In this document: piece after piece, positions 1 to 8,342 of the stretch
Layout: each line of letters opens with the position of its first letter
Numbering within the stretch: the stretch's first letter is position 1
DNA from: Chloroflexota bacterium
GTDB taxonomy: Bacteria > Chloroflexota > Dehalococcoidia > Lucifugimonadales > JADFKI01
Reading direction: 5' to 3'
Assembly (NCBI GenBank): GCA_009840355.1
Contig: VXNZ01000025.1
Span: 124,001 to 188,000, forward strand
DNA length: 64,000 nucleotides
Translations under genes and position numbers: made by a program
Notes under the pieces: generated by a model
The model's database searches: none
What the model saw: only the letters and a program-made list of their open reading frames with translations
Told to the model about the DNA's origin: nothing

Positions 1-145
1 CGCCGACAGTGCAATATGGATTGCAAGGAAGCCCTGAAAACTGCGATAATACCACAATAAGCGCTCGGTTCCTGGGCTGCGCAGTGTTGCGCGCTCGATT
101 TCCAGCGCGGTTCTCTAGCATACCTGACGATATGAGAGTAAGCGA

Positions 146-1174
146 ATGACGACTAGTACATCGACTATGGACCTTGTTGACCGCAAGATTCTGAATGTCA
201 TACAGACACGCTTTCCGCTCGTGGAAAAGCCGTTCGAGGCGGTGGGCGGCGAGATTGGCATTCCGGAGAGCGAAGTAATCGAGCGCGTCGCCGAAATGAA
301 GAGCAAGAATGTGGTGCGGCAAATCAGCGCCATCTTCGACACGCGGCGGCTGGGCTACAAGACCACGCTGGTGGCGATGCGCCTGCCCGCAGACGAACTC
401 GACGCGGCGGCGCAGGTCATCAACGAACACCCGGGCGTTAGCCACAACTACGCGCGCAACGGGCACTTCAACCTGTGGTTCACACTCGCCGTACCGCCCT
501 ATGAAGACCTCGCCGAAAGCGTCGAAGCAATGGCGCAGCGGACGAACGCCGAGTCGTACCGTCTGATGCCGACCATCAAGTTCTTCAAGATTGGCGTGAA
601 CTTCGACATGGTGAAGGAAGAAGGCGCGGCGAAGAAATACTACAGCCCGGACGGCTACGACCGCTCCGGAGCCGTTGCCGAGGACTGGAACAGGGCGATG
701 CCCGTGTCCGACTTCGAGATAGAAGTCATCCGCGAGCTGCAAGAGGATGTACCGCTAGTATCTCGACCGTTCAGCCCAATGTCTGAACGGCTGGGCATTT
801 CGCTGCAAGAGATGTTCGACATCGCCGATTCGTTCCAAGAGCGCGGGCTGATGCGCAGATTCTCCGCGGTGCTGCACCATCGCAGGGCAGGCTTCCGCTC
901 GAACGCGATGGCGGTGTGGAAGGTGCCGTCCGAGCGCGCCATAGAAGTGGGCAACATCATGGCGCAGTCTCGCTGGGTTACGCACTGCTACGAACGGCCG
1001 ACATTCCCCGACTGGCCCTACACGCATTTCACGATGATTCACGCCACTTCGCAAGACACTTGCGAAGATGTGGCGGCAGAACTGTCCGAAGCGACCGGCA
1101 TCGACGATTATATGCTGCTGTACAGCACGCGCGAGTATAAGAAGACGCGGGTGCGTTATTTCGTGGAGTCGTAA
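146..1174 (+). CDS. ahbAB: Siroheme decarboxylase, AhbA-AhbB fusion
   Basis: 342 residues in two Lrp/AsnC-like halves (about 10-165 and 190-340). Each half has an N-terminal winged-helix segment (starting LVDRKILNVIQ and FEIEVIRELQ) followed by a ligand-binding ferredoxin-like domain. The second half carries CYERPTFPDWPYTHFTMIHA, typical of AhbB/NirG-type proteins; the first half has NYARNGHFNLWFTL. Members of this family remove the acetate carboxyls of siroheme to give 12,18-didecarboxysiroheme, the entry to the alternative haem route or to haem d1. AhbA and AhbB are often separate chains, so this is a natural heterodimer fusion. Position ahead of precorrin-2 dehydrogenase, hemC, cobA/hemD and hemB supports the assignment. 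A purely transcriptional Lrp role is unlikely in this context. Confidence 0.85.
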   Translation: MTTSTSTMDLVDRKILNVIQTRFPLVEKPFEAVGGEIGIPESEVIERVAEMKSKNVVRQISAIFDTRRLGYKTTLVAMRLPADELDAAAQVINEHPGVSHNYARNGHFNLWFTLAVPPYEDLAESVEAMAQRTNAESYRLMPTIKFFKIGVNFDMVKEEGAAKKYYSPDGYDRSGAVAEDWNRAMPVSDFEIEVIRELQEDVPLVSRPFSPMSERLGISLQEMFDIADSFQERGLMRRFSAVLHHRRAGFRSNAMAVWKVPSERAIEVGNIMAQSRWVTHCYERPTFPDWPYTHFTMIHATSQDTCEDVAAELSEATGIDDYMLLYSTREYKKTRVRYFVES

Positions 1175-1240
1175 CGCGCCAGCCGCTTCGTAGGGAAGGG
1201 CACTTCGTATGGGCGCTTCGCTTGGGGATGGCGCGATTTT

Positions 1241-1277
1241 CCTCCATCCTATCCCTCCTACATCGGGAGATGGGACT
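1241..1277. repeat. Degenerate CCATCCTA/GGGA intergenic hairpin
   Basis: The 133-bp gap between the siroheme decarboxylase and the next gene holds a weak member of the dispersed repeat family described at 40137-40176: CCTCCATCCTATCCCTCC, a short spacer, then GGGAGATGGGA. The arms are imperfect. It separates the first gene of the tetrapyrrole cluster from the tightly packed genes that follow. Confidence 0.35.
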
Positions 1278-1307
1278 TGAGAACAGAATGAGTAGGAAAG
1301 GACCTTA

Positions 1308-2039
1308 ATGCCTGCGTACTATCCGGTATTCATAGATGTCAAGAACAGGTGCTGCGTCGTCATTGGCGGCGGCAACATCGGCGAAGAAAAGGTCGTCAAG
1401 CTGCTGGACTGCTACGCGGATGTGGTCGTCATCAGCCCGGAAGTCAACGAAGGCGTGCAAAGCCTCGCGGATGGCGGCGAAATCGTCTGGCACCAGCGCG
1501 AGTACGAAGTTGGTGATCTGAAGGGCGCATTCATCGCCATCGCAGCGACCGACGACAACGCAGTGAACCGTGCCATCGCCAAGGAAGCCAACGAGCACAA
1601 CGTGCTGCTGAATGTAGTTGATGTAACGCACCTTTGCACATTCATCGCGCCGTCGGTGGCGACTCGCGGCAATGTTACCGTTGCGGCATCGACGGGCGGC
1701 GCGAGTCCGGCTCTCGCGCGCAAGTTCCGCGAGTTGCTCAACGGCAGCCCCATGGATTCGAGCTACCCGCTCATGGACTATGCTGAACTTGCTCCTCTGC
1801 TTGCCGATGTGCGCGCTGAGATTCGCCGCAAGGGCATCACTATCGCCAGTGATCACTGGCAGGCGTGCATCACCGACGGATTGCTCAACGCCGTGCTAGA
1901 CGGCAGATACGACGAAGCGCGCGCAATGCTGATGTCAGACATCATGAGGGGCGTCGGCTGCGACTGCGAGCCGGGCGTCTGCAAGATTTACGAAGAGAAG
2001 AAAGCCCTAGCCTACGACAAGGCAAGGGCAAGTTCGTAG
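1308..2039 (+). CDS. sirC: Precorrin-2 dehydrogenase / sirohydrochlorin ferrochelatase
   Basis: 243 residues of the CysG N-terminal/Met8p type. A Rossmann motif VVIGGGNIGEEKVVKLL lies at about residues 17-33 for NAD binding. AASTGGASPALARKFRE at about 126-142 is the family signature helix. The family oxidises precorrin-2 to sirohydrochlorin and may insert iron to make siroheme, the substrate of the upstream decarboxylase. No SUMT domain is fused here; that activity sits in cobA/hemD downstream. The C-terminal tail contains an unusual cysteine cluster, CDCEPGVCKIYEE, that might bind metal (inference). The gene ends 7 bp before hemC. Confidence 0.88.
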   Translation: MPAYYPVFIDVKNRCCVVIGGGNIGEEKVVKLLDCYADVVVISPEVNEGVQSLADGGEIVWHQREYEVGDLKGAFIAIAATDDNAVNRAIAKEANEHNVLLNVVDVTHLCTFIAPSVATRGNVTVAASTGGASPALARKFRELLNGSPMDSSYPLMDYAELAPLLADVRAEIRRKGITIASDHWQACITDGLLNAVLDGRYDEARAMLMSDIMRGVGCDCEPGVCKIYEEKKALAYDKARASS

Positions 2040-2046
2040 CGGACAA

Positions 2047-2970
2047 GTGGCTGTCGAAAGACGGGTCGTCATCGGCTCGCGGTCGAGTTCCCTCTCCTTG
2101 GCGCAGACCAACGAAGTCGTGCGCCTGCTGCTACAAGCCCACCCATCGCTGCAAATCGATCTCGTGCCGCAGTCCACACGCGGCGACAGGAACAAAACCG
2201 CGCCGCTGCTTAGCATGGAGCGCGGAATGTTCGTCAAAGAAATCGAGTTCGCGCTGCTCAACGGCGAAATTGACATTGCCGTGCATAGCGCAAAAGACAT
2301 GCCCGCGACCACGCCATCCGGACTCGCGATTGCCGCGTTCACCGAGCGCGAAGACGCCCGCGATGTGCTGGTGAACCGCTGGAACGCGCCACTTGACGAA
2401 TTACCGGCAGGCGCGAGACTTGGAACGAGCAGCCCACGACGAACCGCGCAGATTAAGGCGGCGCGGCCGGACTTGGAAGTGCTGCCAATCAGGGGCAATG
2501 TGGACACGCGCCTCAGCAAGGCGAACAGCGCGGACTACGACGGCGCGATTCTCGCCGCGGCGGGCATCGCGAGGCTAGGTCGGCAGTCTGAAATCAGCGC
2601 ATACCTGCTTCCTGGTGTGTGCGTGCCGGATGTGGGGCAGGGCGCGCTCGCGGTGCAAGTGCGCGAGTCTGACGGCGAGCTGTTAGACTGCGTGCAAGCG
2701 ATAGACCATGCGCCGACGAGCGCGGCGGTTCGCGCGGAGCGTGCGTTCCTCAAGACGATGGGCGGCGGCTGCACACTGCCCACAGCCGCATACGCTAGAA
2801 TCGACGACGATGGCAGTTTACATATCTTGGCGATGGTCGCCAAGCCCGACGGCAGCGAAATCGTGCGAATATCGGAATCACACTCGATTAACGACCCTAT
2901 CGCAGCAGGACAATCGGTCGCAGAGACACTGCTCGAAGGCGGCGCGGCGCGGATTTTGGAGACGCTATGA
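2047..2970 (+). CDS. hemC: Hydroxymethylbilane synthase (porphobilinogen deaminase)
   Basis: 307 residues, normal length. It polymerises four porphobilinogen molecules into hydroxymethylbilane. Visible signatures are IGSRSSSLSLAQTNEV near the N-terminus, STRGDRNKT, GMFVKEIEFALLNGEIDIAVHSAKDMP-type substrate-binding residues around 60-90, and GGGCTLPTAAYA near residue 240, whose cysteine anchors the dipyrromethane cofactor. Translation appears to start at a GTG (2047), 7 bp after sirC. The stop overlaps the cobA/hemD start (ATGA), so the two are translationally coupled. Confidence 0.95.
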   Translation: MAVERRVVIGSRSSSLSLAQTNEVVRLLLQAHPSLQIDLVPQSTRGDRNKTAPLLSMERGMFVKEIEFALLNGEIDIAVHSAKDMPATTPSGLAIAAFTEREDARDVLVNRWNAPLDELPAGARLGTSSPRRTAQIKAARPDLEVLPIRGNVDTRLSKANSADYDGAILAAAGIARLGRQSEISAYLLPGVCVPDVGQGALAVQVRESDGELLDCVQAIDHAPTSAAVRAERAFLKTMGGGCTLPTAAYARIDDDGSLHILAMVAKPDGSEIVRISESHSINDPIAAGQSVAETLLEGGAARILETL

Positions 2971-4508
2971 AAGATGCTATGACTGACGGCACGGTTTCGC
3001 TTGTTGGCGCGGGACCCGGCGATCCGGAGCTTATCAGCGTCAAGGGCTTGCGGCTCATAGAATCCGCCGATGCTGTTGTCTATGACCGGCTGGTGGACAA
3101 GCGCCTGTTGGATCACGCCCGTGCGAATGCCGAGATGTACGATGTGGGCAAGATACCCGGCAAGCGCATAAATCGGCAGGAAGACATCAACAAGCTGCTC
3201 GTGGAACTGGGAAGCGCAGGCAAGCGTGTTGTGCGCTTGAAGGGCGGAGACCCGTTTGTCTTTGGGCGCGGCGGCGAAGAGGCGGAGGCGCTCGCCAACG
3301 CAGGTTTGCCATTTGAAATAGTGCCCGGCATCACATCGGCAATCGCGGCGCCGGCGTATGCGGGCATTCCGATAACGCAACGCAGGGTCGCTTCGTCGTT
3401 CACGGTCGTAACCGGCAGCGAAGACCCGACCAAATCGGACACATCCGTTGATTGGGAAACACTTGCGAAGAGCAGCGATACTATCGCGGTGCTGATGGGA
3501 CAGAGCAACCTGCGCATAATCGCGGCTGCGCTGGTTGACTACGGACGGTCGCCCGAGACGCCCGTCGCGCTGGTGCAATGGGGAACGGAGCCGTATCAGC
3601 GCACGCTTGTCGGCACACTGGCGAACATCGCAGACGAAGCGGCAGCCGCAGGAATCGGCGCGCCCGCCGTAACGGTCATCGGCGATGTCGTGAAACTGCG
3701 CGAGGCGATACGCTGGTTCGACAATCGCCCACTGTTCGGCAAGCGCGTGCTGATTACGCGCACACGAACGCAATCGAGCGCTCTGTCCGCATTGCTCACG
3801 CAGCGGGGCGCAATACCCGTCGAACTGCCAACCATCGAGATTCAACCCATGGAAGACTACGCTGAACTCGACGACGTGCTGGCGAGCGCGCAGCAATACG
3901 ACTGGGTGGTTTTCAGCAGCGCGAACGCTGTGGATACTGTCTTCGACAGACTGCCTGCGCTCGGAATCGACGCGAGAGCGCTGCATGGCATCAGCATCGC
4001 CGCAATAGGTCCTGCGACTCGAAGACGCCTACGCGAACGGGGAATCGTCGCCGACTTTATGCCGTCGTCGTTTGTCGCGGACGTCGCCGTGGACGAACTT
4101 GGCGCTCTGGGAGTTGAGGGCAAACGCGTGCTGCTGCCGCAAGCGCAAATCGCGCGAGACACGCTGCGGGTCGGTCTCGCAGAACACGGCGCGGATGTTC
4201 AATCCATCGCGGTGTATCGCACCGTTACGCCACAGAACACAGCCGAGCGGCTGCAAGACATACTCGCAGACGGCATCGACATCGCCACATTCACAAGCTC
4301 GTCCACCGCGACCAATCTCGTGGAGCTGATGGACGGCAACACAGACGCGCTGAAAAATGCTACGATTGCGTGTATAGGCCCGATAACGGCGGAGCGAGCC
4401 GCAGAGTTGGGCTTTGCGATTGACATTGTGTCTGCGGAGCACACCATCGCGGGGCTGGTTTCTGCGGTGGAGTCGCACTTTACGGAGGAGGCAGGGCAAA
4501 ATGAGTAG
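2967..4508 (+). CDS. cobA/hemD: Uroporphyrinogen-III methyltransferase / uroporphyrinogen-III synthase fusion
   Basis: 513 residues in two enzymes. Residues about 8-255 are SUMT (CobA): GAGPGDPELISVKG, RLKGGDPFVFGRGGEEAE and PGITSAIAAPAYAGIPITQR. Residues about 260-505 are HemD, beginning LFGKRVLITRTRTQSSAL. HemD closes hydroxymethylbilane to uroporphyrinogen III; SUMT adds two methyl groups to make precorrin-2. The fusion channels HemC product straight toward siroheme, matching the decarboxylase upstream. The start overlaps hemC by 4 bp and the end overlaps hemB by 8 bp. Confidence 0.95.
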   Translation: MKDAMTDGTVSLVGAGPGDPELISVKGLRLIESADAVVYDRLVDKRLLDHARANAEMYDVGKIPGKRINRQEDINKLLVELGSAGKRVVRLKGGDPFVFGRGGEEAEALANAGLPFEIVPGITSAIAAPAYAGIPITQRRVASSFTVVTGSEDPTKSDTSVDWETLAKSSDTIAVLMGQSNLRIIAAALVDYGRSPETPVALVQWGTEPYQRTLVGTLANIADEAAAAGIGAPAVTVIGDVVKLREAIRWFDNRPLFGKRVLITRTRTQSSALSALLTQRGAIPVELPTIEIQPMEDYAELDDVLASAQQYDWVVFSSANAVDTVFDRLPALGIDARALHGISIAAIGPATRRRLRERGIVADFMPSSFVADVAVDELGALGVEGKRVLLPQAQIARDTLRVGLAEHGADVQSIAVYRTVTPQNTAERLQDILADGIDIATFTSSSTATNLVELMDGNTDALKNATIACIGPITAERAAELGFAIDIVSAEHTIAGLVSAVESHFTEEAGQNE

Positions 4509-5475
4509 ATTCCCACAGGTCAGGATGCGGCGGATGAGGGATACGCCGATGCTGCGAAATCTTGCGCAGGAGTCGCGGATTGCCATCGACGACTTCATAT
4601 ACCCGATATTCGTAACGCACGGACGCGGCGTTCGCAATCCCATCGACCCGATGCCCGGCATGTACCAACTCTCGCTCGACAATCTGATTGCAGAGATCGA
4701 AGAGGTCGTATCGCTCGGCATCGGCGCTGTGCTGCTTTTCGGGCTGCCCGCGAACAAAGACCCGGAAGGCACGGAAGCCTACGAGCCGAACGGGATTATT
4801 CAGGAAGCCATCCGCGTCATCAAGCAGACCGCGCCGAACGTCTTGGTATTCACCGATGTCTGCGTGTGCGAGTTCACCGATCACGGGCATTGCGGAATCA
4901 TCCGAAACGGCAGAGTGGACAACGACGCCACGCTGGAACTGCTGGCGAAAATGGCGATAGTGCAGGCTGAGGCGGGCGCGGATGTTGTCGCGCCGTCCGC
5001 GATGATGGACGGGCAGGTCGCGGCGATACGCAGCGGCTTGGACAGCAAGGGCTTCGAGCATCTGCCCATAATGGCATACTCCGCGAAGTATGCGTCGTCG
5101 TTCTATGGGCCATTCCGCGTGGCGGCGGACTCCGCGCCGCAGTTCGGCGACAGGCATAGCTACCAGATGGATGTGGCGAATTCGCGCGAGGCGATGCGCG
5201 AGATACAGCTGGACATCGAAGAAGGCGCAGACATGATAATGGTCAAGCCAGCGCTGTCATATCTCGATGTCATAGCACGCGCGCGGCAAGAGTTCGGCTA
5301 CCCGATGGCGGCGTACAATGTCAGCGGCGAATACGCGATGGTCAAAGCCGCGACCGAGAACGAGTGGATAGACGGGCAGCGCATCACCCTAGAAATCCTG
5401 ACATCCATAAAACGCGCCGGTGCCGACATGATAATCAGCTACCACGCCAAGGAAGCGGCGCGGTGGCTATTGTAG
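4501..5475 (+). CDS. hemB: Delta-aminolevulinic acid dehydratase (porphobilinogen synthase)
   Basis: 324 residues from the ATG at 4501, preceded by GGAGGAG about 10 bp upstream; the reading frame extends further upstream but inside cobA/hemD. It condenses two aminolevulinate molecules into porphobilinogen. Schiff-base lysines are visible in AYSAKYASSFYGPFR and MVKPALSYLD. DVCVCEFTDHGHCG holds the three cysteines of the zinc-dependent class rather than the magnesium-dependent aspartates. It is the last gene of the tetrapyrrole cluster, although it acts first of the five. hemA and hemL are not in the window. Confidence 0.95.
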   Translation: MSRFPQVRMRRMRDTPMLRNLAQESRIAIDDFIYPIFVTHGRGVRNPIDPMPGMYQLSLDNLIAEIEEVVSLGIGAVLLFGLPANKDPEGTEAYEPNGIIQEAIRVIKQTAPNVLVFTDVCVCEFTDHGHCGIIRNGRVDNDATLELLAKMAIVQAEAGADVVAPSAMMDGQVAAIRSGLDSKGFEHLPIMAYSAKYASSFYGPFRVAADSAPQFGDRHSYQMDVANSREAMREIQLDIEEGADMIMVKPALSYLDVIARARQEFGYPMAAYNVSGEYAMVKAATENEWIDGQRITLEILTSIKRAGADMIISYHAKEAARWLL

Positions 5476-5497
5476 CGCGATACGGCTATCAGACATA

Positions 5498-5637
5498 AGA
5501 CGATTTCACAAATGTAATTCATACCTGGCATTTCGAGCGACGCGAGAAATCTAAAGTCGGAAACAGGTTTACATTCAACGCTTTCAGATTCCTCACTGCG
5601 TTCGGAATGACCACATTAAGGATTTGTGAAATCGTCT
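5498..5637. repeat. 140-bp MITE-like element, copy 1 (perfect 16-bp terminal inverted repeats)
   Basis: The element starts AGACGATTTCACAAAT and ends with its exact reverse complement. Inside lies a second, imperfect inverted pair: a left arm containing CATTTCGAGCGACGCGAGAA and a right arm containing CCTCACTGCGTTCGGAATGA. A second full copy is at 63633-63774, and relatives lacking the outer ends are at 48929-49034 and 28993-29056. It has no coding capacity. It lies between hemB and the convergent sodX gene and could also act as a transcription barrier (inference). Confidence 0.75.
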
Positions 5638-5676
5638 CTAGGCAAGTCAGAGTCTCGCGCAAATCTGCCTGTGCTT

Positions 5677-6126
5677 CTATAGCCTGCCCCACCTAGATGG
5701 CGGGAATACGCGGCATACGGCTCTAGCCTCTATCTGCTGGGCGCGCACCGGTCCGTAAGCGCGGCTGTCGGAGCTGTGCACGCGGTTGTCGCCCATCACG
5801 AAATACTCGTCAGCACCGAGCTGCCATGACGATTCGTCCAAGCCGAGATACGGCGTCAGACCGTGCAGGTACGCTTCTGCAAGCCGCGTGCCATTGATGA
5901 GCAGCGTGCCGTCGGTCAAGGCAATATGCTCGCGTGGCATCCCGATGATTCGCTTCGCCTGACTGCGCTCCGGTGTGCCCGCGCTTACGACAACGATCTC
6001 GCCCCTTAGCGGCGGGCTAGTGTTGGCGTATAAGCGACGCGTCAACAGGTAGTCACCACCTTGCAGCATCGGGGTCATACTTGCGCCCTGCACGCGGTAT
6101 ATTAGCAATCCGGCGGGGAGTGGCAT
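5677..6126 (-). CDS. sodX: Nickel superoxide dismutase maturation protease (S26 signal-peptidase family)
   Basis: 149 residues of the LepB/S26 fold, shorter than a usual signal peptidase I and without a clear N-terminal membrane anchor. Catalytic Ser16 lies in VQGASMTPML, the general-base Lys58 in AKRIIGMPRE, and MGDNRVHSSDSRAYGPV is the conserved C-terminal box. It is divergent from sodN. In known sodN-sodX pairs such a protease removes the leader of the dismutase so that the mature histidine N-terminus can bind nickel. A general signal peptidase is the alternative, but the neighbour makes SodX far more likely. Confidence 0.85.
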   Translation of the reverse strand: MPLPAGLLIYRVQGASMTPMLQGGDYLLTRRLYANTSPPLRGEIVVVSAGTPERSQAKRIIGMPREHIALTDGTLLINGTRLAEAYLHGLTPYLGLDESSWQLGADEYFVMGDNRVHSSDSRAYGPVRAQQIEARAVCRVFPPSRWGRL

Positions 6127-6298
6127 ATCGTGCTAAATCGCTTTCATATTGGTGGATATGTGGGTTCGGCTCAATGCAAACCTTCTCCCTGAACAGGAAG
6201 GGAATTTGTCGGATATCGTTCGTCCTATTGGGACATATTTCTTGGCGGAATTAGTTTGCGGGGTTAGATTCGTCAGGCGCGCCGGAAGTGCCAAACAC

Positions 6299-6327
6299 TT
6301 GCGCAGGAAGGACGATTATTGTATCTT
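6299..6327 (+). promoter_or_regulatory. Possible sodN promoter
   Basis: TTGCGC at 6299-6304, a 17-bp spacer and TATCTT at 6322-6327 lie about 37 bp ahead of the sodN start. The match is moderate. The whole 237-bp divergent spacer (6127-6363) must serve both sodX and sodN. No convincing Fur or Nur operator was recognised by eye. Confidence 0.35.
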
Positions 6328-6363
6328 CTAAATAAGTTTCAGACTACCGAAAGGAAGGTTCTA

Positions 6364-6825
6364 ATGAGCGTTAAGTCAACTATCGAGCGGCTACTGTCGG
6401 TGCGAACCGCGAGTGCGCACTGCGACATTCCCTGCGGCATTTACGACCCCATCTCCGCGAAGATTGCGGCGCAGACCGTGCAGAAGATGGTTCTCCGCAT
6501 CGAGGCGCTGGAGGAAGGTTCCGATCACGTATCGTATGCAAACACGATGGCACGCTACATCACTGTGAAGGAAGAGCACGCCGAGACTTGCAAGCACGAA
6601 CTGCGCATCCTCTGGGCAGACTACACATGGCCCGGCACGGACGCCAACGAGATTGCGGCGAAGTTCAACGCCGCGCTGAAGCTCGCCGGTCAGTGCAAGC
6701 AGACCGTGAGCATGGAGAACGCCGAGGCGCTGGTCGCCGCCGTGGACGACATTGCCGCAGTCTTCTGGGGAACCAAGGGCGTCGAGTACAGCGACCCGAA
6801 CGCTGCCGCTCGCTACGGCACCTAA
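6364..6825 (+). CDS. sodN: Nickel-containing superoxide dismutase
   Basis: 153 residues from the ATG at 6364, which follows AAGGAAGG at a good distance. After an 18-residue leader ending TASA comes HCDIPCGIYDP, the nickel hook: His19, Cys20 and Cys24 become His1, Cys2 and Cys6 of the mature enzyme. The rest is the expected four-helix protein. It dismutates superoxide in the cytoplasm as a hexamer. The leader needs cleavage by the divergent SodX. A strong hairpin terminator follows directly. Confidence 0.95.
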   Translation: MSVKSTIERLLSVRTASAHCDIPCGIYDPISAKIAAQTVQKMVLRIEALEEGSDHVSYANTMARYITVKEEHAETCKHELRILWADYTWPGTDANEIAAKFNAALKLAGQCKQTVSMENAEALVAAVDDIAAVFWGTKGVEYSDPNAAARYGT

Positions 6826-6856
6826 ACCGCCAACACATTACCAGCGACGGCAATCA

Positions 6857-6894
6857 ACAGCCGCAGGAGAGCAGACTAGCGCTCCTGCGGCTGT
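6857..6894 (+). terminator. Intrinsic terminator after sodN
   Basis: A perfect 13-bp stem (ACAGCCGCAGGAG paired with its reverse complement) encloses a 12-nt loop, 31 bp after the sodN stop. The downstream tract GCATTT is only weakly T-rich. It may also act on transcripts from the opposite strand. Confidence 0.7.
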
Positions 6895-6956
6895 GCATTT
6901 GGATAACGCTGGTAAGTGATGGATGCTGCCGTTTCAGGTTTGCATTCAGATTACAG

Positions 6957-7286
6957 TCAGCTTTTGTAGTCTTCGCGGGGCGGGCTGAAGATGTCAAGTG
7001 CCATCGACCAGCCGTCCGAGCCTACTACACCGTGTTCCACGCCGCCGGGGATGACATAGGCGTCGCCCTGCCGGAGCGTCTTCACTTCGCCGCCAATCGT
7101 GAACTCGAACTCGCCTTGCAGCACAATGCCCGCCTGTTCGTGCGGGTGCGAGTGCATCGGCACGATGGCGTTCGGCGCAATCTCGACCATGCTCATCATG
7201 ATTTTGTCGCCCCACATTGTCCGCAGCGTTACGCCCGGCGCCAGTTCCCTGCGCTGCACTTGCGAGGGGTCAATGAAGTAGTCCAT
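6957..7286 (-). CDS. Cupin-domain protein
   Basis: 109 residues forming one cupin barrel. The metal motif is visible as MHSHPHEQAG (two histidines and a glutamate) with the second motif PGGVEHGVV supplying the last histidine. Such single-domain cupins bind a divalent metal; substrates vary and cannot be deduced here. It is the first of three unrelated-looking small cupins within about 2.1 kb, the others flanking a ketopantoate reductase. A role as a sugar-binding or dioxygenase-like enzyme is possible but unproven. Confidence 0.8.
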   Translation of the reverse strand: MDYFIDPSQVQRRELAPGVTLRTMWGDKIMMSMVEIAPNAIVPMHSHPHEQAGIVLQGEFEFTIGGEVKTLRQGDAYVIPGGVEHGVVGSDGWSMALDIFSPPREDYKS

Positions 7287-7379
7287 CTATCTTCCACGCT
7301 CCATGTGTTCGTCCCAGACCTTCGCGCCTTGCCAGTCCGGTTTGTGTTCGTTGGGATGGGGTAAAGCGAATTGCTTGCT

Positions 7380-7410
7380 ATCCTAACCTTCCCCCAGAGT
7401 GAGAAGGGAT
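7380..7410. repeat. CCTTCCCC-type intergenic hairpin
   Basis: ATCCTAACCTTCCCCC, then a short spacer, then GAGAAGGGAT. It is a member of the dispersed palindromic family best seen at 40137-40176. Its position 6 bp before the 3' end of the ketopantoate reductase suggests it can act as a 3' hairpin for that minus-strand gene. Confidence 0.55.
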
Positions 7411-7415
7411 TTCCC

Positions 7416-8342
7416 CTATGCGCGCGCCCTGTTGTTGGCGATGGTTAGGCAGTCGGATATGAAGCCGTTGGCGGGTGTTGGCACGCCTGCCGATTCGCCG
7501 ATGCGCGCTACTGCGCCGTTGAGTAGCGAGACTTCGAGCGGATTGCCTGCCATCAGGTCAGTCTGCATGGAGGATACGAACCCGCCTGCTTTTTCCGCTT
7601 GAAAGCCAGCCATTACCGCATCGACCAAGCCATCTTCGAGCGGAACGCCGCTCGCCCGTCCCACATCGAACGCTTCGGTCATCACTTGCATTGTCATTTC
7701 GTAGGTTTCGGGCGTATCCAGGACTTCGGCGAATGGCGCGCGCGTGATGCAACTCATTCCGCTTAGCGCGCAGATATAGACGAGCTTAGTCCACAGCGCG
7801 GTCAGAACATTAGGCGAAACTTCAGTCTCGATGTTCGCCATTCGCAGCACGTCCGCGATTGCCTGCGCCCTGACCGTCAACTCGCCGCTCTCCTCGCCCA
7901 GCACGATTCTGGGCGGGTTGCCGGTTTGCACGAACACGCCCGGCTCTGTGCGTTCCGCGTCGATGTACGCCGCGCCGAGCAGCGCCTTGTCAGCGCCGAA
8001 ACGCCGTGCCAGCTGCTCGCCGCTGCCGATGCCGTTCTGCAATGTCAGGATGGTCGTGTTTTCGCCGACTGCGGGCTCCACATCGGACATTGCTTGTTCA
8101 TTGTGATAGCCCTTCACACAGAACAGGATGAGGTCTGCCGTCCAGCTGCCGTCGAAGTTGTCCGTCGCATCCGGATGCACGGTGAAATCGCCGAATGTCA
8201 CGGATTCAACACGCAAGCCGTTGTCGCGGATTGCGCGCAGGTTGTCGCTGCGCGCCGCGAATACCACATCTTCGCCGCTGCGCGCCAGCAAGCCGCCGTA
8301 GCAGCCGCCGATGGCGCCCGTTCCCATTATCAGAATCTTCAT
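7416..8342 (-). CDS. panE: 2-dehydropantoate 2-reductase (ketopantoate reductase) family
   Basis: 308 residues, normal for ApbA/PanE. An N-terminal Rossmann fold carries ILIMGTGAIGGCYGGLLARSG for NADP; the C-terminal helical domain has ALWTKLVYICALSGMSCITR with the catalytic lysine. The family reduces ketopantoate to pantoate for coenzyme A, but many paralogues act on other 2-oxoacids. It overlaps the upstream cupin gene by 4 bp (ATGA), so both are probably translated together. That pairing is not the usual pantothenate context, so the substrate is uncertain. Confidence 0.85.
   Translation of the reverse strand: MKILIMGTGAIGGCYGGLLARSGEDVVFAARSDNLRAIRDNGLRVESVTFGDFTVHPDATDNFDGSWTADLILFCVKGYHNEQAMSDVEPAVGENTTILTLQNGIGSGEQLARRFGADKALLGAAYIDAERTEPGVFVQTGNPPRIVLGEESGELTVRAQAIADVLRMANIETEVSPNVLTALWTKLVYICALSGMSCITRAPFAEVLDTPETYEMTMQVMTEAFDVGRASGVPLEDGLVDAVMAGFQAEKAGGFVSSMQTDLMAGNPLEVSLLNGAVARIGESAGVPTPANGFISDCLTIANNRARA

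Noticed and set aside
2535-3986. 483-residue minus-strand open frame across hemC and cobA/hemD
   Set aside because: Antisense to two certain genes; amino-acid composition is unlike a natural protein.
5677-6126. General signal peptidase I (LepB)
   Set aside because: Short, without a clear membrane anchor and divergent from sodN; a NiSOD maturation protease explains all of this better.
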